Shown here piece after piece: positions 16,605 through 24,536 of a stretch of 33,715 bases of DNA; the stretch's first letter is position 1; the number at the start of each line of letters is the position of its first letter. Source of the stretch: JACNFS01 sp964582065 (lineage in GTDB: Bacteria; Chloroflexota; Dehalococcoidia; GIF9; UBA5629); the NCBI GenBank assembly GCA_964582065.1, contig CAZOQG010000008.1, forward strand, positions 1 to 33,715, read 5' to 3'. A program made the translations under genes and the position numbers. The notes below the pieces were generated by a model. It was given only the letters and a program-made list of their open reading frames with translations, was not told the origin of the DNA and did no database searches.

Positions 16605-17732
16605 TCACCACTGCACGAACATGGGCATGACCACGTGGACGTAGTTGTCAACGCCGACGGGCCGCAGGACGCCAGGGCTGGAGGGGGTAGTGGTTTCGAG
16701 GGCAACTTGATTCTGGTGAAGAACCCCCAGGACTTCGGAGACATACTTGGCATTGAAAGCAATCTTGGCGGGCTCGCCGTCAATCAGAGCATCGATTTCG
16801 CCAACATTGTCGCCGATTTCTTCAGCTCGGGCTGAGATATTCATTTTGCCCGGGGTAAGCTCAGCGCCAGGGGTAATTTCCAGGCGAACAATGCCGCTGC
16901 CATCGCGCGCGAAAATGGATGCCATCTTGGTAGCTCGCAGGAACTCAGCCACATCGACAACAGCGCGGGTGACGTAGCTCTGGGGGATGAGCTGGGAGTA
17001 GTTAGGGAAAGTGCCCTGAATAAGCTGAGATACCATCTCTATGTTCTTGAGGCGAAACAGGGCTTGGCTCTTCTGCTGATTTACGGTGATTTCAACTGGC
17101 TCTTCCTGGTCGGTAAGGAAGCGACCCAATTCGTTTAGAGCTCGTGCTGGGATGATTATGGCGGCCTTATCACTAACTGGTGACAGGACAGAGGCATCAT
17201 GGACAGCTAATCTGAAGCCATCGGCAGCGGCGAGGGTGAGTTTGTCTCCGTCAAATTCAAGTTGGACACCGGTGAGCACGGGGCGGGACTCTTCAGTGGC
17301 CGCGGCAAAGCCGACCAGACTGATTCCTTCTCTCAGGACTTCCGCCTCAATCTTGGTAGCTATACCATCGCCAACCTGAGGGATCGGTGGGAAATCTTCA
17401 GCATCAAGGCCGTTGATTCGAGCCTCAAAGCGGGCACATTTCAGCTGAAGGGTATGCTGACTAAGGGTCATGTCGATACGGTCGTTGGGCAGAGAGCTGG
17501 CGAATTCGGTGAGAAGTCGGGCTGGGATGGTAATGGCACCTTCTTCCTCCACCTTAGCACCGATCCAGCAGCTAATGGCCATTTCCAGGTTGGTAGCAGC
17601 TAGCTTGAGGCGAGATTCGTCGGTGGCTATCAGGACATTCTGAGTTATGGGCAAGGTGGTTCTTGTGGCTACAGCCCTACCAACGATGCCTAAGCCTTTA
17701 TTGAGATTCTCTTGAAGGCAGGATAGTTTCAT
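16605..17732 (-). CDS. dnaN: DNA polymerase III beta subunit (sliding clamp)
   Basis: This 375-residue protein has the usual length and three-domain repeat of the processivity clamp. It begins with MKLSCLQENLNKGLGIVGRAV and includes LPITQNVLI, the domain 2 segment TGVQLEFDGDKLTLAAADGFRLAV, and the C-terminal hydrophobic end MPMFVQW in place of the common MPMRL. The dimeric ring tethers replicative polymerase to DNA. dnaA is not next to it; moaC-moaA lie upstream on the same strand, so this is not the classic origin arrangement. A strong promoter (TTGACT, 17 bases, TATACT) lies at 17763-17791, giving a leader of about 24 bases. Confidence 0.97.
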   Translation of the reverse strand: MKLSCLQENLNKGLGIVGRAVATRTTLPITQNVLIATDESRLKLAATNLEMAISCWIGAKVEEEGAITIPARLLTEFASSLPNDRIDMTLSQHTLQLKCARFEARINGLDAEDFPPIPQVGDGIATKIEAEVLREGISLVGFAAATEESRPVLTGVQLEFDGDKLTLAAADGFRLAVHDASVLSPVSDKAAIIIPARALNELGRFLTDQEEPVEITVNQQKSQALFRLKNIEMVSQLIQGTFPNYSQLIPQSYVTRAVVDVAEFLRATKMASIFARDGSGIVRLEITPGAELTPGKMNISARAEEIGDNVGEIDALIDGEPAKIAFNAKYVSEVLGVLHQNQVALETTTPSSPGVLRPVGVDNYVHVVMPMFVQW

Positions 17733-17762
17733 CGGACACCCCCCAACGCCTATAGTGTTAAG

Positions 17763-17791
17763 AGTATACCCTGCCGGCTGGGGTAAGTCAA
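17763..17791 (-). promoter_or_regulatory. Sigma-70 promoter for dnaN
   Basis: TTGACT (17786-17791) and TATACT (17763-17768) on the minus strand are spaced by exactly 17 bases. The site fits between the moaC stop and the dnaN start and predicts a short leader. Confidence 0.7.
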
Positions 17792-17802
17792 TTGGTTTTG
17801 GG

Positions 17803-18261
17803 CTACTCTAGTACAACGGTGCCGCTTTTGCCACCGCTTTTCCTTGTCAGGCGGATGTTCTCCAACCGGAGGGTTGAGTCTACAGGCTTGCACATGTCGT
17901 AAATCGTCAGCGCACCTATAGCTACGGCGGTTAGGGCCTCCATCTCGTAGCCGGTTTTGCCGCTGCCTCTAACTGCAGCCGTGATTTCTACTGCCGAGGC
18001 TTGTTCATCCAGAGAGAACTCAATGCTGACGTTGTCGATGAGAAGCGGGTGGCATAGAGGGATAAGGTGGTGGGTTTCCTTAGCGGCCATAATGCCAGCG
18101 ACACGAGCAGCGGCTAGAACGTCTCCTTTGGGTAAGTTGCCTTCTTTGACCAGGCTTAAGGTTGAAGCCTGCATCACCACCCCGCCTTTGGCTGTGGCCT
18201 GTCTGGTGGTAACCGGCTTTTCGGTGACATCTACCATGCGGATATCCGGGGATGAACTCAT
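17803..18261 (-). CDS. moaC: Cyclic pyranopterin monophosphate synthase
   Basis: This 152-residue protein converts the MoaA product, 3',8-cyclo-7,8-dihydro-GTP, to cyclic pyranopterin monophosphate in molybdenum cofactor biosynthesis. Family motifs are MVDVTEKPVTTRQATAKG at the start, KGDVLAAARVAGIMAAK, the HLIPLCHPL segment near 73-81 and GKTGYEMEALTAV. The length is normal. It starts 3 bases after the moaA stop on the same strand, so moaA-moaC form an operon. This implies the host makes a molybdopterin enzyme; none is in the window. Confidence 0.97.
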   Translation of the reverse strand: MSSSPDIRMVDVTEKPVTTRQATAKGGVVMQASTLSLVKEGNLPKGDVLAAARVAGIMAAKETHHLIPLCHPLLIDNVSIEFSLDEQASAVEITAAVRGSGKTGYEMEALTAVAIGALTIYDMCKPVDSTLRLENIRLTRKSGGKSGTVVLE

Positions 18262-18263
18262 GT

Positions 18264-19283
18264 TTAACCTCCTACCTGGGACATGCGGCGTGTCTTGGGG
18301 ATGGTTCCCTGGGACAGATGGTGTTGCCTGGGCTTTGTCTGAATGGCCTCTGTTATTACCTGTTTCAATCTTTCAGGTGAGGCGCCATCCCGTAGTGGCT
18401 GGCGGAGGTCAATCTCCTGGTCGCTGAGGAGGCAGGGGCGGAGTTTACCTTCAGCAGTAAGGCGGAGGCGGTTGCAATTGAAGCAGAAGTGCTGGCTAAT
18501 TGGGGTGATGAAGCCGATGGTGCCGCTGGTCTGGGGGAAGCGGAAGTATTTGGCCGGGCCATTGCCGGTGACAGGTTTCTTACAGGGTTCCATTTTCCCT
18601 ATGCTGTTGAGACGCTGCTTTATCTCATGAGCAGACATGAATTGAGGGTGAAGCTCAGTGTCACCTCGTGCGGAATGGCACTCAGGGGGGTTGTCTGTAG
18701 CGAAGGGCATTAGCTCGATAAAACGCACATGCCAGCCTTCTGTGATGGTCAGGTTAGCAAAGTCCACAATCTCATCATCGTTTATGCCGCGCATAACTAC
18801 CATATTTATCTTGACTGGATTAAGCCCACAAGCCTTAGCCGCTTCGATGCCCTGGAACACTTCGTTCAGCTTACGGCGGCGGGTGATACGCTCAAATTTG
18901 TCCTCGCTTAGAGAATCCAGACTGATGTTAACCCGCCTTAGGCCAGCTTGCTTGAGCTCGCTGGCACAGTCTTTGAGGAGAACGCCATTGGTGGTCAGGG
19001 AGATGTCATCGATTGTTTCTATTTCAGCCAGCATGGCTACTAGCTCGGGCAGCCTGACCCTGACCAGTGGCTCACCACCAGTGAGCCTGAGTTTGTTGAT
19101 ACCCAGCTCAGCCGCCAGCCTGGCAACCGTGGTAATCTCCTCGTAAGTGAGGATATCGCTGTGAGGTAACAGGCGGATGCCCTCCGCTGGCAGGCAGTAG
19201 ATGCAGCGAAGGTTGCAGCGGTCGGTCACCGACATACGTAAGTAGTTTATGGGTCGATTAAAGGTATCGGAAAGCCCGGTCAT
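18264..19283 (-). CDS. moaA: GTP 3',8-cyclase (radical SAM)
   Basis: This 339-residue radical SAM enzyme carries out the first step of molybdopterin synthesis. The N-terminal cluster is Cys23, Cys27 and Cys30 (CNLRCIYC). LRLTGGEPLVR is the SAM-binding GGE motif. The C-terminal second cluster is in FCFNCNRLRLTAEGKLRPC. The protein ends in Gly-Gly, the conserved C-terminal pair of MoaA. The start overlaps the stop of rdgB by 4 bases (ATGA type), and moaC follows 3 bases after its stop, which indicates translational coupling in an rdgB-moaA-moaC run. Confidence 0.97.
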   Translation of the reverse strand: MTGLSDTFNRPINYLRMSVTDRCNLRCIYCLPAEGIRLLPHSDILTYEEITTVARLAAELGINKLRLTGGEPLVRVRLPELVAMLAEIETIDDISLTTNGVLLKDCASELKQAGLRRVNISLDSLSEDKFERITRRRKLNEVFQGIEAAKACGLNPVKINMVVMRGINDDEIVDFANLTITEGWHVRFIELMPFATDNPPECHSARGDTELHPQFMSAHEIKQRLNSIGKMEPCKKPVTGNGPAKYFRFPQTSGTIGFITPISQHFCFNCNRLRLTAEGKLRPCLLSDQEIDLRQPLRDGASPERLKQVITEAIQTKPRQHHLSQGTIPKTRRMSQVGG

Positions 19284-19888
19284 GTTTTGACTTTCTCCGC
19301 AGGTTGCTCCAGCATTCGATATGCTTCCAGAGCGGCCCTGCCGCGGTGGCTGATTTGGTTCTTTGTTTCTAGAGGGAGCTCGGCCATGGTCTTGTCAAGT
19401 TCAGAGAAGTAGAAAATCGGGTCATAGCCAAAGCCGTTGTTGCCTTTAGGTGCGAAAGCAATTAGGCCATGGCATTCTCCATGGCAGAGTTCCGTTCTTC
19501 CTTCCGGGGTAGCTATAGCGATAACGCATCTGAAGCGAGCAGTTCGTTTTTCCCAGGGAACTTCTTTTAATCTAGCCAGAAGGCGTTCAACCTTGTCTTC
19601 GTCGCTGGCTTCGTCACCGGCAAAGCGAGCTGAGCGAATACCAGGCTCACCGCCAAGGGCGTCGACTTCAAGCCCAGAGTCGTCAGCTAGGGTAACGAGG
19701 TGGCTAAAGTTGGAATAGACAGTAGCCTTTAGCCGGGCGTTCTCCTCGAAGGTCGTGTTCTTCTCATCCACAGCTATATGGATACCCTCCTCCGCCAGGG
19801 AGACCAATTGAAAAGGTAGGCCTTTAAGGAGATGGCGATATTCGCGGGCTTTGCCCTGGTTGGTAGTAGCCAGGAGAAGCTTGGGCAT
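19280..19888 (-). CDS. rdgB: XTP/dITP diphosphatase (RdgB/HAM1)
   Basis: From the ATG at 19888 this 202-residue protein removes non-canonical purine triphosphates by hydrolysing them to monophosphates and diphosphate. It has the N-terminal ATTNQGKAREY substrate loop, DDSGLEVDALGGEPGIRSAR, GFGYDPIF and SHRGRAALEA, all in family order. An in-frame ATG 13 codons earlier (19927) lies inside the upstream gene and is not needed: the family begins at MPKLLLATTN, and TAAGGAAA directly precedes that codon. It follows the FBP aldolase/phosphatase by 13 bases and overlaps moaA by 4 bases. Confidence 0.95.
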   Translation of the reverse strand: MPKLLLATTNQGKAREYRHLLKGLPFQLVSLAEEGIHIAVDEKNTTFEENARLKATVYSNFSHLVTLADDSGLEVDALGGEPGIRSARFAGDEASDEDKVERLLARLKEVPWEKRTARFRCVIAIATPEGRTELCHGECHGLIAFAPKGNNGFGYDPIFYFSELDKTMAELPLETKNQISHRGRAALEAYRMLEQPAEKVKT

Positions 19889-19901
19889 TTTCCTTAGCCG
19901 C

Positions 19902-20996
19902 TTAAATGCTTTCGAACCTTCCCTCAAGCTTTTTCATGACCTCGGGCATGGTGGTGTATTCCATCTCATCCAGTGGTAAACGGTGGGGCTCGAAAGGCCC
20001 AAGGCGACGCAGTATGTCAGCAATATCTTTCGCCTGTTGCCGGGCGTTATCGAAAGCTAGGTCATCGAACATATCTCGAGGTCCGACCAGCATGCCTCCT
20101 GAAAGTTGAAACCCGGCGGCGATCACCCGGGGTGGGCCATCAAAGCGAGAAGGATTGCTCTCGTTGACAGCTACAGGCATCAGCGGACCGTGGTGTGACC
20201 CCCTCATCCAGCCCTCAACTATATTGGGGCAAGCGAAAGGTTCGAGAACCTCACCTACAGCGGGGAACTTCCCCTGCGAGCGGACAATACATACCGGGTC
20301 GTCTTTACCAATATACCTGCCAGCCATTAGAGACAGTTTCTGGGTGGAGGAAACAGCGGCTATCTCGCCACTTTCGCGGTGGTAGACAGCTTTGACAGCA
20401 TAGCGGCCGGGTGCGCCCATGAAGACCAGCATATCATAAATCTCTTCGGGGGCATTGAAAGTTATCTTCTTGCTCTCTTTGACATCATGAACCTCGAAGG
20501 AGAAACCGCCATGCATATTGGAAGCAATGACCAGGCCGATGGTGTTAAAGGGGTCGGCAAAGATCTTATACAGGGGCAGGTTCCAGGCGCCGGAGGCCGT
20601 TTTGTCCGCCATGAAGATGATGATAGTTTCAGCTTCACGCTCATCGAATTGCGCCTCGGCAACTCCGGGGCCCATGCCCTTGACGTTGCCTGAGAAGGCA
20701 TCAGCCAAGAGGTCCTGACCGGCACCGTGCAGCTTCAGCTTCTTAGCTACCTCGGTGCACTCCACGAAGGTATCCCAGGCTAGTTTGTGAATTTGGTCGT
20801 TTTCCTCCCCTTGCCGGTGGGTCGTTATAAGCTGGAGGTCGTCACCACATCTGGTAACGTGATAGTCGATTAGCAATCCTGCCTTTTTGGCAGATGCCAT
20901 GCTTTGTTCGGCCTTGTTGAGCACGTCCGGATGTGAGCTGGAATGGCCGACGTAACCACCGACGTCAGCCTTGATTACGCTTAGAGTCACTTTCAT
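19902..20996 (-). CDS. fbp: Bifunctional fructose-1,6-bisphosphate aldolase/phosphatase (archaeal type)
   Basis: This 364-residue enzyme condenses triose phosphates to fructose 1,6-bisphosphate and then dephosphorylates it, giving one-way gluconeogenesis. It is the ancestral FBPA/P of Archaea and deep-branching Bacteria. Metal-binding motifs include ADVGGYVGHSS at 10-20 and CGDDLQL at 50-56. RYIGKDDP places Tyr228 and Lys231 in the positions of the catalytic Tyr and Schiff-base Lys of the archaeal enzymes (about 229 and 232). Full length is conserved. GGAGG precedes the ATG. It appears to head the fbp-rdgB-moaA-moaC run. It implies that the host grows from C2-C4 units and must make hexoses. 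Confidence 0.95.
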   Translation of the reverse strand: MKVTLSVIKADVGGYVGHSSSHPDVLNKAEQSMASAKKAGLLIDYHVTRCGDDLQLITTHRQGEENDQIHKLAWDTFVECTEVAKKLKLHGAGQDLLADAFSGNVKGMGPGVAEAQFDEREAETIIIFMADKTASGAWNLPLYKIFADPFNTIGLVIASNMHGGFSFEVHDVKESKKITFNAPEEIYDMLVFMGAPGRYAVKAVYHRESGEIAAVSSTQKLSLMAGRYIGKDDPVCIVRSQGKFPAVGEVLEPFACPNIVEGWMRGSHHGPLMPVAVNESNPSRFDGPPRVIAAGFQLSGGMLVGPRDMFDDLAFDNARQQAKDIADILRRLGPFEPHRLPLDEMEYTTMPEVMKKLEGRFESI

Positions 20997-21028
20997 CTCT
21001 TTCCTCCCTCGCTTTATTTTGCCTATGC

Positions 21029-21222
21029 TAAATTAGAAATCAAACGTCAAAAGCTAAAATGACAGATGAAAATGTAAAAAATTATTTCTTGCTCCTCAGG
21101 GTAGGAGCAGAGCAGGTGCTCTGCTTCATGGCTGGAGCGGATGCTCCAACCTACCCACCCCCCAGATTGCTCTTTGAATTTTAACTTGTTATTTTGCATT
21201 TTTGTATTTGACTTTTACATTA
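21029..21222. repeat. AT-rich inverted arms flanking a BIME
   Basis: The left arm (21029-21083) and right arm (21172-21222) are imperfect reverse complements built from AAAATGACAG/TTTTGCATTTT-type words. Between them, 21099-21156 is a head-to-head pair of hairpins. GGGTAG precedes stem GAGCAGAGC/GCTCTGCTT with loop AGGT; then stem GGCTGGAGC/GCTCCAACC with loop GGAT is followed by CTACCC. The right arm reaches the stop codon of the mutase gene. The layout suggests a nested small mobile element in the fbp-mutase spacer. Confidence 0.65.
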
Positions 21223-22899
21223 TACCAATGCCGGCAGTCGATATTCTCCGAAGACCTTGCGTAGGACGCCACAAACTTCGCCTAAAGTTGCGTAGGAGCT
21301 CACAGCTTCCAGAATATAAGGCATGAGATTGTCATTCCCTTGGGCAGCCTGGCGTAGTGCTTCGAGCTTGGTTGAAAGCAGCTCGTTATCCCTTTCCTGG
21401 CGCAGTTGGCTGAGTCGCTCGAGCTGTCGCTTCTCACCTTCCTTATCCATCTGCAGAATAGGAATGGTGATTGGCTCATCCATAGTATATTGGTTTACGC
21501 CAACAATGGTACGTTCCTTACTGTCTATCTCTCGCTGGTAGCGGTAAGCTGAGTCGGCGATTTCCCTGTGGAAGAAGCCAGCCTCCAAGGCCGGTATAAC
21601 GCCGCCCAGCGAGTCAATCTTGGCGAAATAGTCGCAGACAGCCTTTTCTGTCTCATTGGTCAGGCATTCCACAAAGTAGCTGCCGCCCAGGGGGTCAAGG
21701 GTATTGGTGCCACCGCTTTCATGGGCAATAATCTGCTGGGTGCGTAAGGCGATGGTCACCGCTTTCTCTGAGGGCAGGGCAAGAGCTTCGTCCATAGAAT
21801 TGGTATGTAGCGATTGAGTACCACCGAGGACAGCCGCCAGAGCCTGAATGGTGGTGCGAATGATATTGTTTTCTGGCTGCTGAGCAGTTAGCGAGCAGCC
21901 GGCAGTCTGGGTGTGGAAGCGGAGCCACTGGGAGCGCTCGCTGGCGTTGAAGCGCTCTTTCATCTCTCGTGCCCAGATACGGCGGGCGGCACGGAATTTG
22001 GCGATTTCTTCGAAGAAATCATTGTGACAGTTGAAGAAGAAACTGAGTCTCGGAGCGAAATCATCTACCTTTAGCCCGCGGTCAATGCCCGCCTGAACAT
22101 AAGTAAGACCATCGGCCAAGGTAAAAGCTAACTCCTGAACGGCTGTAGCCCCGGCTTCACGGATATGGTAGCCGCTGATGCTGATGGTGTTCCAGCGTGG
22201 CACCTGCTTCATGCCGAATTCGAAAGTGTCAACGATAAGGCGCATGGAGGGTTGGGGAGGAAAGATGAAAGCGTTCTGCGCCATATATTCTTTGAGAATG
22301 TCATTCTGTATGGTGCCGCCTAATTTGTCCAGGGAAATGCCTCGTTTTCGGGCATTGGCCAAATACATTGCCCAGATAACTGCTGCTGGTCCGTTGATGG
22401 TCATCGAGGTGGTTATCTGGTCAAGCGGGATGCCATTAAACAACATTTCCATATCAGCTAGGGAAGAGATGCCTACGCCGCACTTGCCGAATTCTCCGCG
22501 AGCCTCAGGGTCATCAGTATCGTAACCGTTCAGAGTAGGGAAGTCGAAGGCAACGCTGAGCCCGGTTTCGCCATGCTCGAGAAGATACTTGTAGCGGGCG
22601 TTGGTCTCCTCGGCACAGCCAAAGCCAGCAAACATGCGCATTGTCCACAGTTTGCCTCTGTAACCGGTAGAGTGGACACCACGAGTAAAAGGGTACTCGC
22701 CGGGAAAGCTCAGGTCTTGAAGGTAGTCTGTATCAGCAATGTCAACTGGTGAATAGAGACGTTCAATGGGGACGCGGGATGTAGTGATAAAGGAATCCTG
22801 CCTTTCCGGAAGACCTTTGGCTTTGACATGCCACTGGCTAGCCTTTTCTCCCAGTCGATCCGATTTTCGTTGCTCTAACATACCACGCCTTTGGTTCAC
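21220..22899 (-). CDS. Acyl-CoA mutase large subunit, isobutyryl-CoA-mutase-like
   Basis: This 559-residue AdoCbl mutase catalytic subunit has normal family motifs: FPGEYPFTRGVHSTGY, LWTMRMFAGFG, QNDILKEYMAQN and SISGYHIREAGATA with Tyr244-His245 intact. The specificity residues are Phe90 in the RQYAGF position, Ala117, and Gln208 where methylmalonyl-CoA mutase has Arg. From what is known of the family, Phe plus Gln is the isobutyryl-CoA mutase pattern (butyryl/isobutyryl-CoA interconversion); Tyr plus Arg marks methylmalonyl-CoA mutase. There is no B12 domain in this protein or next to it. The cobO-type gene ends 3 bases upstream, so cofactor supply is coupled. The GTG at 22899 follows that stop directly; an ATG at 22881 after AAAGGCG is a good alternative start. 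Confidence 0.92.
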   Translation of the reverse strand: MNQRRGMLEQRKSDRLGEKASQWHVKAKGLPERQDSFITTSRVPIERLYSPVDIADTDYLQDLSFPGEYPFTRGVHSTGYRGKLWTMRMFAGFGCAEETNARYKYLLEHGETGLSVAFDFPTLNGYDTDDPEARGEFGKCGVGISSLADMEMLFNGIPLDQITTSMTINGPAAVIWAMYLANARKRGISLDKLGGTIQNDILKEYMAQNAFIFPPQPSMRLIVDTFEFGMKQVPRWNTISISGYHIREAGATAVQELAFTLADGLTYVQAGIDRGLKVDDFAPRLSFFFNCHNDFFEEIAKFRAARRIWAREMKERFNASERSQWLRFHTQTAGCSLTAQQPENNIIRTTIQALAAVLGGTQSLHTNSMDEALALPSEKAVTIALRTQQIIAHESGGTNTLDPLGGSYFVECLTNETEKAVCDYFAKIDSLGGVIPALEAGFFHREIADSAYRYQREIDSKERTIVGVNQYTMDEPITIPILQMDKEGEKRQLERLSQLRQERDNELLSTKLEALRQAAQGNDNLMPYILEAVSSYATLGEVCGVLRKVFGEYRLPALV

Positions 22900-22902
22900 T
22901 CT

Positions 22903-23457
22903 TCAGTAGTCGATACCTTGACGAGATAGTATCCCCTTATCGTAGGGATGCTTCACCTTGACCATTTCGGTGACCAGGTCGGCTAGCTCGATTAGCCTCG
23001 GGTGAGCATAGCGGCCGGTAAGAATAAGCTCTACCTTTTCTGGTTTGTCGCCTATCAGTTTTATTACATCGTCAATGTCAATTAGATTCCAGGCTGCAGC
23101 CACATTTACCTCATCTAGAACCACTATGTCGTACTCTAGGCTGAGCATAGCTTTTCTGGCGGCTTCTAGAGCTTTTCGAGCCTCCTCCTTTTCCTCTGGC
23201 TTAACGTTGCTTGGGTCGACAAAAGTCTCAAACCCAAATTTGGCGAAGGTAACATTGGATAGTCGGGATAATGTTTTCTGTTCTCCATAGGGGAACTCAC
23301 CTTTCATGAAATAGACGACGTGGACACGGAGTCCGTGTCCCAGGGCGCGGAGAGCTATCCCCAGAGCTGCAGATGTCTTACCCTTGCCGTCACCAGTAAA
23401 GATCTCGACCAGGCCCTTGGTTGAGGTTTTCGAAGGTAAAGTCTTGGTTGATTCCAT
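22903..23457 (-). CDS. cobO: Corrinoid adenosyltransferase, CobA/CobO type
   Basis: From the ATG at 23457 this 184-residue P-loop enzyme transfers adenosyl from ATP to reduced corrinoid, making the cofactor of the mutases. Walker A is GDGKGKT at 22-28. VVLDEVNVAAAWNLI and ELILTGRYAHPRLIELAD are typical of CobA/BtuR/CobO. A TTG start at 23481 is also in frame, but a promoter (TTGACA-17-TAAACT) whose -10 lies at 23472-23477 places transcription start downstream of it, so the ATG is preferred. It is followed 3 bases later by the mutase large subunit. Regulation by a cobalamin riboswitch is not evident in the short leader. Confidence 0.93.
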   Translation of the reverse strand: MESTKTLPSKTSTKGLVEIFTGDGKGKTSAALGIALRALGHGLRVHVVYFMKGEFPYGEQKTLSRLSNVTFAKFGFETFVDPSNVKPEEKEEARKALEAARKAMLSLEYDIVVLDEVNVAAAWNLIDIDDVIKLIGDKPEKVELILTGRYAHPRLIELADLVTEMVKVKHPYDKGILSRQGIDY

Positions 23458-23471
23458 TGCCACTGTATGCG

Positions 23472-23500
23472 AGTTTAACAAAAGTCAGATGGAGTGTCAA
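23472..23500 (-). promoter_or_regulatory. Promoter for cobO and mutase
   Basis: TTGACA (23495-23500) and TAAACT (23472-23477) on the minus strand are 17 bases apart. The start point would be near 23465, giving a leader of only about 8 bases before the ATG at 23457. It is back to back with the promoter at 23523-23550. Confidence 0.65.
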
Positions 23501-23522
23501 ACGTATGACGGGCCAAGAACCT

Positions 23523-23550
23523 TTGACATCTCAAGGCTTAAATGTATAAT
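23523..23550 (+). promoter_or_regulatory. Consensus sigma-70 promoter for the SDR operon
   Basis: A perfect TTGACA (23523-23528) and a perfect TATAAT (23545-23550) are separated by 16 bases. The expected start near 23557 leaves a leader of about 113 bases before the SDR gene. It is the best promoter match in the window. Confidence 0.75.
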
Positions 23551-23669
23551 AGGCTGTTGGATTCGTTTGCATAAGAAGATGGCTATGTAGGGTTGGCTCC
23601 CAGGGCTGTCAACAATCGGAGCAGGGCCGATTTGCGGTATGCGTGAAACACTCGCAAAGGAGGTGACCG

Positions 23670-24422
23670 ATGAGATTTACCGATAAAATAGCCATAGTGA
23701 CTGGAGGTGGGAGGGGAATAGGGAAAGCAATTGCCATTAGGCTGGCTCAAGAAGGTGCGAAAGTAGTAGTTGTGGACAAGAATCAGGATACGGCAACAAG
23801 CACAGTGGAGAGTATCAAGGAGGCAGGTGGTCAGGCAACACCTGTAGCCGCAGACGTAACCCAAAGTGAGGATGTTCGCCGAATGGCCCGAATCACAGTA
23901 GAGCAATTCGGTACAATAGATATATTGGTCAATAACGTCGGCTTGTTTACCTTTGAGCCGTTCCTTGATACAAGCGAGGACGTTTGGGACAACCTACTCG
24001 CTATAAACCTGAAAAGCACAATCCTTTGCTGCCGCGCCGCCCTTGAGGAGATGACAAAAAAGAAGTACGGAAAGATCGTTAATATCAGCTCTGATGCCGC
24101 GAAAATTGGTGTCGCTACTCAGGCTTCGTACACTGCTGCCAAAGCTGGAGTAATGGCTCTTACCAGGACTCTGGCGAGGGAGATGGCTCGCCACAACATA
24201 AACGTCAACTGCGTCTGCCCCGGTCTGGTCGACACCGAGCTAACCGCTGAACTCACAGGCCTCGCCCCCGAAATAAGAGAGAAAATGATAAAGGCGATAC
24301 CGTTTCGACGAATGGCCCAGCCCGAGGAAATAGCTGCTGCGGTTTGTTTCTTGGCTTCAGATGATGCTGGGTACATCACGGGACAATCCCTAAGTGTGAA
24401 CGGCGGGCAAAGCATGTGTTGA
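23670..24422 (+). CDS. Short-chain dehydrogenase/reductase (FabG-like)
   Basis: This 250-residue classical SDR has the NAD(P)-binding glycine motif TGGGRGIG at about 11-18. NNVG lies near 90-93, and the catalytic Ser-Tyr-Lys set sits in NISSDAAKIG and SYTAAKAG. The C-terminal ITGQSLSVNGG is typical. The acidic residue at the end of the second strand (VVVDKN) favours NAD over NADP. Such enzymes oxidise or reduce 3-hydroxyacyl-CoA or other secondary alcohols. Position upstream of a CoA-transferase and an adenosyltransferase suggests a hydroxyacyl-CoA step, but the substrate is unknown. AAAGGAGGT precedes the ATG. It is the first gene of the operon driven from 23523. Confidence 0.92.
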   Translation: MRFTDKIAIVTGGGRGIGKAIAIRLAQEGAKVVVVDKNQDTATSTVESIKEAGGQATPVAADVTQSEDVRRMARITVEQFGTIDILVNNVGLFTFEPFLDTSEDVWDNLLAINLKSTILCCRAALEEMTKKKYGKIVNISSDAAKIGVATQASYTAAKAGVMALTRTLAREMARHNINVNCVCPGLVDTELTAELTGLAPEIREKMIKAIPFRRMAQPEEIAAAVCFLASDDAGYITGQSLSVNGGQSMC

Positions 24423-24536
24423 CTGGCAGCCTGGCAATTGCTATGACGAGAGAGACTCGGATATAGCGACGGGATAGTCTGGCATCTTGATGATACAGGG
24501 AAATCGTGTTGTGTGTAGTAGGCTAAGGAGGATGAC

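Noticed and set aside
21220..22899. Plain methylmalonyl-CoA mutase assignment
   Set aside because: The residues that set specificity are Phe and Gln in place of Tyr and Arg, so a broader acyl-CoA mutase call is safer.
23458..23669. Cobalamin riboswitch controlling cobO or the SDR operon
   Set aside because: No B12-box-like core or adequate structure was found; the predicted cobO leader is only about 8 bases.
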